Below, piece after piece: positions 1 to 10,472 of a stretch of DNA of 64,000 nucleotides. The DNA lies in assembly GCA_000333855.2 (NCBI GenBank), contig CM007339.1, positions 261,741 through 325,740 on the forward strand, given 5' to 3'. A program made the translations under genes and the position numbers. How positions within the stretch are numbered: the stretch's first letter is position 1; each line of letters begins with the position of its first letter. The DNA is from Endotrypanum monterogeii. Lineage: Eukaryota > Euglenozoa > Kinetoplastea > Trypanosomatida > Trypanosomatidae. The notes under the pieces are model-generated. The model worked only from the letters and a program-made list of their open reading frames with translations. It had not been told where the DNA came from and did no database searches.

Positions 1-86
1 CGCTGACCCTCCTACTCGTAAAAAAATAACATTTTTTAGTTTGTTTTGGTCGGTTTTTTTACTTATTTGTTTTTCCCCGGCGCAAC

Positions 87-120
<34 letters not shown>

Positions 121-1581
121 CCTCCCCATTTGCATGCATATTTTTTTTTTTTATCATCAGGACGGGAGTCTCCTTTTTTTTTTCTCTCAAATATATATGT
201 CTCTGCTTCTCTGTCTGTTAATGCTTTGTTGTGTACTCGCTTTGAGTGATGCCGCACATCTTCCTCAATGCGTTGGTTCCCTGTGAGATGTCTCTGTAAA
301 GGAGGAGGGAGGGGGAATACGTATATCTATACACTGCGAGAAGAGTGACAGCTGGCACATATGCCTAGATGCCTCTCCCCTCTTCTTGTTTTTGTTGAAA
401 GGACTAGGGGACGACTTTTTTGTTTTTATGCACCTTGGCCGCTCCAGCACCCCTTGGTTCTAAACACTAAGACACACACACACACACACACAAAGATGAT
501 CGCCCCCTCACCCCTCCCCTCCTTTTTTTCCCCGCACCCATAAATCCACATTCTGCTTCTTCAGTTCTTCAGTTACTTGCTGCTTCCTTCTGATCGCTCA
601 AGAAACCGCCGTTTCGTTTGGGTGTTGTCTGTGTGTGTATTGTCTGTGTGTATATTCTTTCGCGTCTGCTAGAAGACGTGCTCGTGTAATGTATTTCAAG
701 CGAGATTGCTTCACATAAGTCTTCGTACTTTTTTACCTGTGAAGCTGTTGTGCTGTGAGGATGTTGGAATGTACCAGTCGTGCTGTGTGTGTGTGTGTGT
801 GTGTGTGTCTTGGTGTCGCACACATTAACTTCTCTTTATTTCTCGATCTCACTGTAACATACATCTACCCCCCCACACACACACACACACACACACACGC
901 AAGCATACAAATATATATATTATCATTTAGTGATTACGAATTAATAAAAAAAGGTTGCAATATATTCCTGAATGAGAGGAGGAGATGTAGGGTGGAGAAA
1001 GCTGAAGGGGAGGCACGTAGTCTCTCCCACAGCACCTCCAACTCCTTACCACCTCACCTCCAAATAAATTATTTTCGCTTCCCTCATTTTAACAAACTGG
1101 GGTCGTGAGAACGTGCCCGTACGATGTTATTCTCCATAGCATTATGGTTATGACTGTTTCTTTACCTCCCCTCACCTTCTTGTCGACCTCGACAAACATA
1201 TTTATAAATGTGTGTTTATATATATATATATATATATAGTGCCCTCCCACTGCTCACACCCCTTACCACTCTCTTCTCAAGCCTTGGCACTCTGCGCCGC
1301 TGATGGACGGAGCTGAAGCCTGTTAAGCACGCCCACAAACACATAGTCATTACGAAAAGACTTCAAAATATCGGGGAAACAAAACATAGCCCACACAAAG
1401 TTTTTATTTTTCCCTTTCTGGTACCTCTCATTACTTCCCTTCCCCTCCATCCCTTGCCCCTGCCCACCATTTTTTTTGTTGTTGTCTAATCGCTGTTGCT
1501 GTTCAGGTACGCGAGACAGAAGCACACGACATTGTAGAAAAGTGGGGCAATAAAGAAGGAAACGAGAAAGCGCAACACCAG
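1..1581. other. Intergenic region with microsatellites
   Basis: No convincing gene is visible. The stretch contains (CA)n at about 90-118, (AC)n at 472-492, (GT)n at 784-808, (AC)n at 874-898 and (TA)n at 1217-1238, plus poly-T runs. Open frames here are short and driven by the repeats. The last 100 bases hold a T-rich tract (about 1468-1503) ending in CAG at 1504-1506, a good candidate spliced-leader acceptor for the next gene. Confidence 0.7.
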
Positions 1582-1845
1582 ATGTCCATGTTAATTCTCG
1601 TCGCAGCGGTGGTCGTGATGGCGATGGCGGCGCAGATGGGGGAGGCTGCTTCACAGATTTACGTTGCGCCGGAACCAACGGTTGGTCTTTCTTCGAAGAA
1701 TCAGGAATACCTCATCGGTGTGATATCGATGGTCATAGTGATTGTAGCAGTCATCATGGGTGTTTCTTCGATGATGAACATCAATTATGACGATGACACT
1801 CTGCTCATGGTAGAGGTGGCGGCGGAGGCACATCAAAAGGAGTGA
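1582..1845 (+). CDS. Small type I membrane protein, ATP6AP2 C-terminus-like
   Basis: This 87-residue protein has a hydrophobic N-terminus (about residues 1-23) that reads as a signal peptide with an AxA-type end. A short lumenal segment of about 20 residues follows, then a strong transmembrane segment (about 43-64) and a 20-residue tail. The membrane exit MNINYDDDTLLMV resembles the conserved C-terminal end of the V-ATPase accessory protein ATP6AP2 (renin receptor), where the TM is followed by an N-M-D-x-x-Y-D-S-type stretch. The large ectodomain of animal ATP6AP2 is absent. If the match holds, the protein would sit in the V0 sector of the vacuolar H+-ATPase in acidic organelles. The ATG is the first after a pyrimidine tract and CAG at 1504-1506. 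The coding status is fairly secure; the family call is an inference from a short motif. Confidence 0.6.
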   Translation: MSMLILVAAVVVMAMAAQMGEAASQIYVAPEPTVGLSSKNQEYLIGVISMVIVIVAVIMGVSSMMNINYDDDTLLMVEVAAEAHQKE

Positions 1846-3471
1846 TTATCCCCCCCCCCCCGGAAGTAGAAAATACTTACACGGAGCGCGGGAGACGAAG
1901 GCAAAAGCGGCTGCTGCCCACCTCCTCATCGCCCCCCCCCCACTTCATTGTGTCTGATCATTCTTTCCAAAAAGAGACGTAAAGTCAGGTGGTATGAAAA
2001 AAGGAAGAGGACGAGGCTAGAGATAACAGACTTCTTTGACATATGGTCAACCCTTCCCCCCCCCCCTCACTTCACTTCCCACACATAGATCAAAAAGGTT
2101 CCGTCAGTCTCTGTCTGCCTGTCTGTGTGTGCTGTGAAGATGGAGGAGTTAGGGGAGGAGGAGGAGGGAGGGGGGGGGTAGTGGAACGCAATCACGCGTA
2201 CCGAAGGGAATAAAATGACTGTCGACTTATCTGGACGTCAATGTGCCTCCCCCCCTCCCCGCTTCCTCTTCCCCTTCCCCCTGTATGAAAGGTGATCAGG
2301 TGAAGTGCATGCTTCCCGACAGTCACGTGTGACAGGCGCTTGCGCTTTCATTTGCACAGTATGCGAAGCGCACGACACACAAATCTTTGTGCTAATGGAG
2401 AGCAACACATCGGTGACTCCCCCGCCTCTTACTTCATGGAAACGTAGGACTTGGCCGCCCGTTGGATCATCGCGTACGCGACTGTCCTTGTCGCTTTTTG
2501 TTTTCTTTATATCTCGCTGATCGATTTTTCGCAACCCCTCTTGATGAGTTAGTGGGTGCTTTGTGTGTGTGTGTGTGTGTGTGTGTATTAGTGTGCCCAG
2601 CAGCAGTGATGATACCAGTTATACCTTTCTATCCGACATCATGTCCAGGGGAAGATGGCGAACATCGACTGCACTTCCCCGCATGCGCTATTTAGACTTG
2701 TCTGTCAGCTGCAAAGGTGTGTGTACGAAAGTCTGAGGTGAAAAGGAGGCCCTTAGGGAAAAGACGGTCTCGGCCTAATGAGTCCAAGCGCGGGTGACTA
2801 CGCTCGAATGCCTCTTCCCTGGCCTAGTCAGGTCCATCACACAGCGGCAGAACATACTCAGTCCGCCTGTGTGGGTGCGTATGCGTCTTCGTTTGTTTGT
2901 ATCGATGCGTGTACATCTCACAGTCCTTCTATCAAACCGCTTGAAGGGATCGTCCAAGGTCGTCACACCTCACGCCTTTTGTCGATATTACTTTTCCTTC
3001 CTTCACCACCACCCCCCTTCTTCTCGTCCGTTCGATACCACGCCCCTCGAATCTGAACATTATGGGTGTGAAGTCTTACTGTAAGAGAGAGAGGCGCACA
3101 CACACACACACACACAGATATATATATATATATATATACTCCGTGAGTCTCTCGCAACTTCTCAGACTCTGCGCACACAAAACCTTTGCGCTCACCAAGT
3201 GTCACCGCCCAGAAAGTCATTGTGCAATAATACTAATAACAATAATAATCGTCAAACACATTGGCAGTAGTGGCGCCTTTCACTTCCCTCCCTCCCCTCC
3301 CACAATCGTCGTCTCTGTTCTCTTGCTCCCAAGCGGCGGCATATATATATATATTTATACATTTCCCTTCACCCACACTCATTCAATTCATCGAAACAGT
3401 TTCCGTGGCTGAAGGGACACGCACAACAAACAACAACAAAGGAAAAAAAAAAAGAGAAAGTCTAGGGGACC
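1846..3471. other. Intergenic region
   Basis: No supported gene. It contains poly-C runs, (GT)n at 2562-2586, and an adjoining (CA)n/(TA)n pair at about 3096-3138. A C/T-rich tract at about 3285-3330 followed by AAG at 3331-3333 is a candidate trans-splice acceptor for the CYTH gene; the A-rich 3420-3460 stretch would then be 5' UTR. Open frames of 60-115 codons occur on both strands but are low-complexity. Confidence 0.65.
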
Positions 3472-5706
3472 ATGCAAATCGAGGTGAAGCTTTTGCTCAG
3501 GGATGGGGAAAGCTATCAGCGCACCCTGAACACCCTTGCCAACCACCGTCTTAAGACTGAGTGCTACTACGATATATTTTTTGACTTTCCGATCCCAGCA
3601 CTGCAAGAGCGGAACAGCATGCTCCGACTGCGCGTTCCGTGCGATCCGGCGTGCATCAACAGCCGCCCCGAAACGTCTGCGCCGGACGCAAGAAGAAGCG
3701 ACAACAGCAACTATGATCCAGAAGAAGAGTATGAGGCGCTGATGCGTGCGTGCCGTGGCGAGGGCTCGCCAGTTTTCCAGGGTGCGGGCGATGAGAGTAT
3801 CGCCGACTGTCGACATGCCGCGCGAGCGTCGTCCGGTGTAGAAGCCGACAGCGGATCTTTACACGGTCTACCGGTCCCCACGCTCATTCCTGGCGCTAAC
3901 GGAAAGCTTGTCTTGAAGCAGAAAAACACTATAGAGCAGGGCCATCAACTGAGCTTCGTGATCGAGGACGCACAGGTGCCACCCACGGTGGTGGAAGCTC
4001 TTGTGCGGCTTGTGCCCGAGTCACTGTTCGCAGGCGCGCTTCCCGATTCTCGAGGGGTGAATGGAAATTTTCGCGACATCTTCCCCATATTGTCAGACTA
4101 CGCCGAACAGCAGCGCCGACTCGGTCACGGCAGCGGAGGCGACTCTGCGATGGTGCGAATACTTCACCACCTGGCCGATGTCGCTTGCTCGTACGCCGTG
4201 CCCAACGGCGCTGCGGCGTCGGCTGTGGGTCTCGACAGCTCAAATGCCCACTTTAGTCAGCTCCGCTTCGCTTCGATGGGCGCGTCTGCCGTCTATCCAG
4301 ATCAGAGGGGGGCACTGTCACGGGGAATCGGCAGCGAAGAGAAAAGAAAATTGGGCGAGGATGGCGGGGGCGGTGCGGAGGCCCCAACGACGTGGCCGCA
4401 GCTGGTGGCAGTTGCAGGCTTCATGACTTTGCGGAAGGTATTCGCGTACGCGCCGCTACTAGCACTGCAGCAAGGCACCAATGGGGCGCTCGAGCTCACG
4501 ACCAATGAAATGGAGTTTAGAGAGGGACTGCGAATTCGGCTAGATGTCAGCTACATTCTCCCAGGATTGACAATCTACGAGCTGGAGGTGCCCAAGTGTG
4601 GCGTCGCCGTTGACGAAGTGACGACTGAGGTCAGCAACTTCCTCCGCTCCCTTTCCGTTTCGTTTGACAAGGGCAGCGAGAGCAAATTTGCGCGGTACAT
4701 GCAATACCTTTGTGGAACGCGTGATGCTGAGCAGAACGCCAGCGATGTGAAGCTGCGACTCACGAATGTGCACGGCTACGAGGAGGTGCGCCGAAATCTA
4801 GAGCAATTCATTTTGGCGACCTCTGCCGCCAACGTCCCGAGCTCGCAGGACCAGCGTCCTATCTCGAATACCGAGGTAATCTCCGCCGACGGCGCAGATG
4901 CCGGGGATGCCACAGACTTGTGCTGGCGAGCGAGCTGCGATGGCTACTTGCAGGAGGCGAACGAAGATTTCTTTTTTGACAGTCCTGAGCAAGCACTACG
5001 GCGGGGACACAGCTTCCTGCGACTTCGCAAGCAGCACCGCTCAAACAAGTTCGTTCTTGCTCTTAAGGCTCACCAAGCGTTCAGCGGCGGTCACCAGAGC
5101 TCGCTCTCCAGCAAGGTGAGTGTCTGTGAGACTGTGGCGCGTGCTCTCATCGACGATCCCACAAAATTTCTACACGAGCACGCTGAGCACCTGGCGGTCA
5201 TGCGAGCCGTGTGGGGTGAGTTTAGGGTCCGAGCACTGGTCCGCACCGCCACCTTCACGACGGAACGCCTGACAGTGCCCTGGTGGTCTGCGCAGGCGCA
5301 GCAGTCAACCTTTCACCGAAACTGGACGAACGGTGCGCTGTCGACTGCACCTCAGCACAGTCAGCTCTACCCGCTCAGCTCTTACTGCCTCTCCCAACAG
5401 CAGCAGCACAGCCTCGGTGTCACTGCAACGTCGGGACCCGCCATGCCTTTGCTGATTCATTTGGACAAGACGGTCTACAAGCTGCCAGCTCACTCGCAGG
5501 CGCCCCGTATTCCGTTCAGTCCATCCCAGTCCTGGGGCGCTCGCCAATGCGAGATGTACGAGATGGAGGTGACGAACATTGTGGCACCGACAGAGCCCAA
5601 GGATGTTGTGACTGAACTCACAAGTGTGCTGAATGGGTTAGGAGTGGAGTGGTCGGTGGGAGTGCGCAGTAAGCTTGAACATTATTTCTCCTTAGTGGAG
5701 GTTTAG
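3472..5706 (+). CDS. Tandem CYTH-domain protein (triphosphate tunnel metalloenzyme-like)
   Basis: The 744-residue protein contains two CYTH units, the fold of triphosphate tunnel metalloenzymes that act on inorganic triphosphate, thiamine triphosphate or related polyphosphates. Unit 1 opens with IEVKLLL at residues 3-9 and has LRLR near 50, KLVLKQK near 145, GFMTLRK near 315, YELEV at about 369-373 and a final KFARYMQ helix. Unit 2 restarts at VKLRL (about 426) and has LRLRKQ, KFVLALKA, FRVRALV, YEMEV (about 696-700) and a final KLEHYF. The order and spacing resemble the plant TTM3 type. In both units the N-terminal ExExK signature is incomplete: unit 1 has Q at the first Glu position, and unit 2 has S and D in place of both Glu. 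Unit 1 carries long polar insertions (about 60-140 and 200-310). The ATG is the first after the probable splice acceptor. Catalytic activity of either unit is uncertain. Confidence 0.85.
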   Translation: MQIEVKLLLRDGESYQRTLNTLANHRLKTECYYDIFFDFPIPALQERNSMLRLRVPCDPACINSRPETSAPDARRSDNSNYDPEEEYEALMRACRGEGSPVFQGAGDESIADCRHAARASSGVEADSGSLHGLPVPTLIPGANGKLVLKQKNTIEQGHQLSFVIEDAQVPPTVVEALVRLVPESLFAGALPDSRGVNGNFRDIFPILSDYAEQQRRLGHGSGGDSAMVRILHHLADVACSYAVPNGAAASAVGLDSSNAHFSQLRFASMGASAVYPDQRGALSRGIGSEEKRKLGEDGGGGAEAPTTWPQLVAVAGFMTLRKVFAYAPLLALQQGTNGALELTTNEMEFREGLRIRLDVSYILPGLTIYELEVPKCGVAVDEVTTEVSNFLRSLSVSFDKGSESKFARYMQYLCGTRDAEQNASDVKLRLTNVHGYEEVRRNLEQFILATSAANVPSSQDQRPISNTEVISADGADAGDATDLCWRASCDGYLQEANEDFFFDSPEQALRRGHSFLRLRKQHRSNKFVLALKAHQAFSGGHQSSLSSKVSVCETVARALIDDPTKFLHEHAEHLAVMRAVWGEFRVRALVRTATFTTERLTVPWWSAQAQQSTFHRNWTNGALSTAPQHSQLYPLSSYCLSQQQQHSLGVTATSGPAMPLLIHLDKTVYKLPAHSQAPRIPFSPSQSWGARQCEMYEMEVTNIVAPTEPKDVVTELTSVLNGLGVEWSVGVRSKLEHYFSLVEV

Positions 5707-6356
5707 GGATCAAAACCAACTCCACTTCTCACCTCGCCCCCCCCCCCGCCTCCTTCCCCTCCCTCACGAGTAACCACTCTAGACCCTTCGACTTCAAAGC
5801 ATCGTATCTGCGTAGGCGTGTGAGGATAATGACCCCACCCCCTTTTTTTTTGGAGGTAAGGGGGAGCTCACGCCTGAAGAAGTAGCACAGAGGTGAAAAT
5901 GAATGCAGTAATTGCAGTGTCTGGCGATCAAAACCGAACATACATCAGCTCATGATTATGTTGTATTCATAGATATACGCGACTGTCCGCTTGTTTGGCC
6001 TTTCTACCATACCCCATCCTTTCACCTTCTGAACCCAGAGAATGGAATAGGAAAAGAAGGAAGGTCTGATCCCGCTTGATCCCCTGGCACGTTTTTTTTT
6101 TTTGTGTGTGGGGGGGGGGGGCATTGCAAGTGACATAGTACCGGATTGTGGTGTGTATTGAAAGCGGCGGCAGTGGCTGCGGGCGGGTGCGTTCAAACGT
6201 ACCTCTCATACATATTTTTTGTGTGTGTCTTGTGTGTTAGCTGGGCACGGAAACAGGGAAAAACATATCGCCGTGACGGACACGCAGAGGTAGTGAGTCG
6301 ATGAACGTGTAGACAAGGCCGCTTCTCCGATTCCCTTCGATGAGAATGGTGTTCCC

Positions 6357-6405
<49 letters not shown>

Positions 6406-7169
6406 AGACAAATGCGTCAAATATAGATGTTTCCCCCCTCCCCTCCCAACACATACTCCAAGAATTGTTGGCAACCCACACAAAAATGTGCACATCTTAT
6501 CCCTTTGAGTTTTTATTTTACAACGGTAACGGAAAACTCTGTCAGGGGGGGGGAGGGGCGGGAGTTAGAATTGCTTTTCTCTCCTGTTCCTTTGGGATAT
6601 TTATATATAGATATATATGTACATATAAATATATTATTCGGGGCTCTTTGATAAAGGTAAGAACAGAGTTGAGGGGTTGCACAAACATAGGGGGAAAGAG
6701 GAGGATTACCGTGTGCATACACACTGCCCCGCCCCTAAAAATCAACTCTCTACCTATTTTGTCTCACTTGTCTGCGCTGACTTCATCCCTTCAGATTCTA
6801 TCGAACCGTGAGCTGGGTTGTGTGCGCCGGCTCAGCTGTACCTTAGGTCCCCGGGTTCCGTATTACGAATATCAGTCCATACTCGCGCTGACCACATCTA
6901 AACTTTCTACGCTGCTGCTGCTGCTCTCTCCCTCTCACCCGCACATCTTCCTTCGACACTGACTACGCGTTTTGCTCTATTTTTATTGGGTGGCTACAAC
7001 CGTGACCGAAGCACCTCAGCTTGTGCCTCCCATTCCTTTAGCCCTAGGTATCTGCTTTCTTACACACACATATATATACATACATATACACACAGACCTG
7101 TGTACTTGCTAGTTGTACCCCTCCTGCACCCCTCGGCTACTCACCCGTGACATCCACAGCAGATTCACT
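5707..7169. other. Intergenic region with a long (TA)n
   Basis: No supported gene. It holds poly-C and poly-T runs, a G-run at about 6110-6120 and a 40-bp uninterrupted (AT)n at 6361-6400. The final part is C/T-rich and ends with CAGCAG at 7157-7162, a likely spliced-leader acceptor about 10 bases before the H3 variant ATG. That placement excludes the in-frame upstream ATG at 7113 as start. Confidence 0.65.
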
Positions 7170-7607
7170 ATGGCCGGTGTCAGCAAGTCCGCTTCAGCGG
7201 TGAAGCGCCCGAGCAAGAGCGTCGGAAGCCGCAAAATGCACAGGGCAAGCCGCGCGATTGCCAAAAAGGAATCCAAGTCACAGGGCACGAGAGGCGCTGG
7301 CACCAAGCGTCAACACCGCTGGCGCCCGGGTACTGTTGCCCTGCGAGAGGTACGCAAATACCAGCGATCGACTGATCTTCTTATCGCGTGCGCCCCATTC
7401 CGGCGCCTTGTGAAAGAAATCATGTCCACCCTCAAGGACACAATGCGCATGCACAGCACTGCCCTCCAGGCGATTCAGGAGGCAACGGAAAGCTATATTG
7501 TTGGCATTCTCGGTGACGCAAATCTCTGCACCATTCACGCCAAGCGTGTTACGCTGTACCCCAAGGATCTGCAGCTAGCAATGCGCCTACGTGGTGAGCG
7601 CGCGTAA
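7170..7607 (+). CDS. H3V: Histone H3 variant (H3V type)
   Basis: The 145-residue protein has a basic, lysine/serine-rich tail (1-50) and then an H3 core: [51 protein letters not shown], and the terminal [21 protein letters not shown]. The core matches the kinetoplastid H3 framework, but the tail and many helix-2 residues differ from canonical H3, and the tail lacks the standard H3 N-terminal pattern. There is no insertion in loop 1, so nothing points to a CENP-A-type centromere domain; kinetoplastids are known to lack CENP-A. In trypanosomatids the single-copy variant H3V marks transcription termination sites and telomeres. I infer H3V from divergence and from its place as a lone gene among unrelated genes. 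The start at 7170 is chosen over 7113 because the likely splice acceptor lies between them. Confidence 0.85.
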   Translation: MAGVSKSASAVKRPSKSVGSRKMHRASRAIAKKESKSQGTRGAGTKRQHRWRPGTVALREVRKYQRSTDLLIACAPFRRLVKEIMSTLKDTMRMHSTALQAIQEATESYIVGILGDANLCTIHAKRVTLYPKDLQLAMRLRGERA

Positions 7608-7677
7608 ATATATATATGGATGTAGGGAGAAGCTTTAGTAGTCGTGATGCGGTCAAGGGGGGGGGACACACACGCTT

Positions 7678-7715
<38 letters not shown>

Positions 7716-9181
7716 TTTTTATGCATGTACATGTTTGTATGTATCTGTGTGTGTATCTGTGTGTATGTCGAGAGCACTATGAAAAAGGCAGCTAACGTCG
7801 AAGCCTTCAACGATCACAAAACCAGCTTACTCATGTCGTGGGCGTTTCTTTCTGCCGCCTCTCTTGGATGCTCACCCCTAGACGCTTGCTCGGCACGCAT
7901 CGTGTTGACCCCATTTCTTTTGCATCTCCTTTTTTTGCCTACCAGCGTCCATGGCAGTCGCTACGATCCCTGTCCCATCTTTATAATCAGTGACGCTTGC
8001 CCAGTTAGAGTCTTCTCTCCCCCTCCCCTTTTCGTTTACATTTCCATCGGCTCCTCTTTGAGCGCATACACAACTACCTATATACGCATGTGTGAAGGTG
8101 CATTAGTGTGAGTGTGTACAGGGCCATGTGAACGTCTTCTTTTTTTTTCCTTTCTCGCTCCTTTTCTTGTCAGGTTCACGAGCCTCCCTGCAACCTCTAT
8201 CTTTTTTTTTTCCCTTTCCCCTCCTTCAAGGTTTCCTTTTCATTTCCGCAGAGGAGGACTAGAGGCAAGAAGAGGCTGCACAACCCTCGGTGTCTATGTA
8301 GGTTTGTCTGTATGCAGGTGCATCTGGAACGGTTGGCGACTCTCTGAGAAAAAAAAAATGAAATATCCGCAGCAACGATGACAGTGATTATTAGATGTTT
8401 TTTTTTTCTGGTTGTGCTTTTATATCATCCGTGATACCTCACATTTCGTTTACATATTGCGGTCTCAGTTAAAAAAAAAAAAAAAGAGGTCGTATGTGTC
8501 TGTGTGCAAATGTATGTCGGTGTTGCTGTTTCCTGTTACCGTTTGTATGTTTGTGTGTGTTTTTCATTTTTCAATCTCTATCTTTGTGTGTGCGTTGCCT
8601 CTTTGCGCCTTCCTTCTCATTCTCTTCTCCCTCCCTCCCCCCTCATCCCTGCTTTTTCTCGGTCTTTCTTTGTTTTCTCTTCTGGCTACTTATGCTACTA
8701 GCTTCATCAGTGTGAGCGTGTGGAGGGGGGAGGAAAGATAAGTAGGTGTGTGTGTGTGTGTGTGTGTGTTACTTTTCTGTTTTGGATTTTATTGTTTTTT
8801 TTTTTGTTCGTCCATGACGGTCCTCTTCAGCTGCCCAGACGCTGCCACTCCTGTAACCAGAGGTTGCCCCGCTCTGTAGACGCGTCTTGTGTGGCGATTG
8901 TTGAGTGTGCGTATGAGCTCTGTTGGGGAGAGAGAAGGGGGGGTCTATGTATATGTATATATGTATATATATTTACACTCCAACATGTTAGAAAACATGA
9001 CCCTTAGTTCTCTGCCCCCGCCTCGGCCACCTCCTCCTCGGTGAATAGGTCTCTCCCTTGAAGGAAAAAAAAAAGAAAGTGGAAATATACAGTACAAAGA
9101 ATGAAGTTCAGATTCAAAAAAAAAAAGCTGAAAAAATTAAAAAATATAGATGAACAATAAACAAACGGAGTCACTCCCTCC

Positions 9182-9214
<33 letters not shown>

Positions 9215-10472
9215 AGCACCCGCACACACACTCCTCCCCCCTCCCTCACCATCCCCCCTTCTTCTGCACTCACCCGCTTTTATCAGCTTCATGGCTCAAT
9301 TTTCATGCTGTTGCTGTGTGGTGTGGTGGTGACTGCTCTGCAGAAAAAAAAAGGGGGAATAGGGAGGAAGAGGGGGGAGGTAACGCACCACTGCAAAGAC
9401 AAAATGCACCACTTTTCGATCTGATCTCCCCGTAAAAGGTGTCAATTTTCGTGGTTCGGCGTCACTGCGCTGCCATGTTAGGTATGCAGCCGTTGACTGT
9501 CTCATCCGTCGCAGTTGAGGACTCCATTCTCCTCCTCCAGCCCTCTCACACTGCTGATCTATTTGTCCTCTTTATGTCTGAAAATCCTTCTTTGCGATGC
9601 ACAAGTGAGACTCTCGTGCACGAACTCATCTCATCATCTCCCACGTCGCCACGAATCCGTGCATTTGAAGTTAAGGAAGGGGATTTCTCGACGTCCATTC
9701 AGCTCGTCTTGGCTTGATAACGGAGTCACCCCTCCCCCCTCTTTTTTAAACACACACACACACACACAACATATATATAGAGAGAGAGATGAAGTCATTT
9801 GACTGAGTTTCTCCGGCAGTAACGGATATCTATTTGCAAATTCAGTTCCTGTAGTGGTACGCAGGCGAAAACTTGCACCGTCATTCTCAGATACTGTAGC
9901 CCCTTTGCGATACGGTTTGGGGTGCGGCTTGCAGGTGACTTCAGAGGCGCCTGTCATTGTAGAGGCGATATTATTTTTTTTTGGCTTCCCCGTGCATTCG
10001 ACTTGTATCACGCGTACACAAGCGCTCAAAATATGAGGCTATTTTATTTGTCTCCCTTTTTGCGTGTTCATAGTAGGATAGATATGAATACACTACCACC
10101 GCCCCATACCGTGGAAAGAAAGCACCAAAGGGCGCGTTATTAAGCCTCCCCCCCCCTCCCCCCAACACACACACACACACACACATGCACAACCACATCC
10201 ACTTTTCACTTGTCCCTTCCTCGACCTCTCCTTCTTCCCCTTTCCATGAAACCTTCCACAGGCTCTTCCCTAGTGAGTACAGCACGCCGTTGGACGAGGA
10301 CACAGGCTACAGTATTTATTTCCCCTCTTTTCCACCTCCCTTTATTTTTTTTTTTTTTGGGGGGGGGCTTCGTCCATTAAAGAAAGGATAGTTTTTTTTT
10401 TTTAAGCTTCTTCTAAAGAGGAAGAGGAACAAAAAAAAACTCAAGTCAGCTCTAAAAAAAAAAAGAGAAGAT
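7608..10472. other. Long intergenic region (2.9 kb)
   Basis: No supported gene. It contains (TA)n at 7683-7711, T/C-rich stretches at 7900-8700, (GT)n at 8746-8769, (CA)n at 9182-9211, 9752-9769 and 10164-10185, and long poly-A/poly-T runs. One 80-codon ATG frame (9475-9717) lacks low complexity but has about 52% GC at third positions and no clear upstream splice signal, so I do not call it. A poly-T tract at 10392-10403 ending in AAG (10404-10406) is a plausible acceptor for the next gene. Confidence 0.6.

Noticed and set aside
7170..7607. H3 variant as a CENP-A centromeric histone
   Set aside because: There is no loop-1 insertion or CENP-A-type helix 2, and kinetoplastids use other kinetochore proteins.
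9182..9211. Short regular CA/GT repeats as possible CRISPR-like arrays
   Set aside because: These are simple dinucleotide microsatellites without spacers, in a eukaryotic context.
9475..9717. 80-codon ATG frame in the spacer before the receptor-like gene
   Set aside because: Third-position GC is about 52%, no splice signal is evident upstream and no family is recognised. Ribosome profiling would be needed to revive it.
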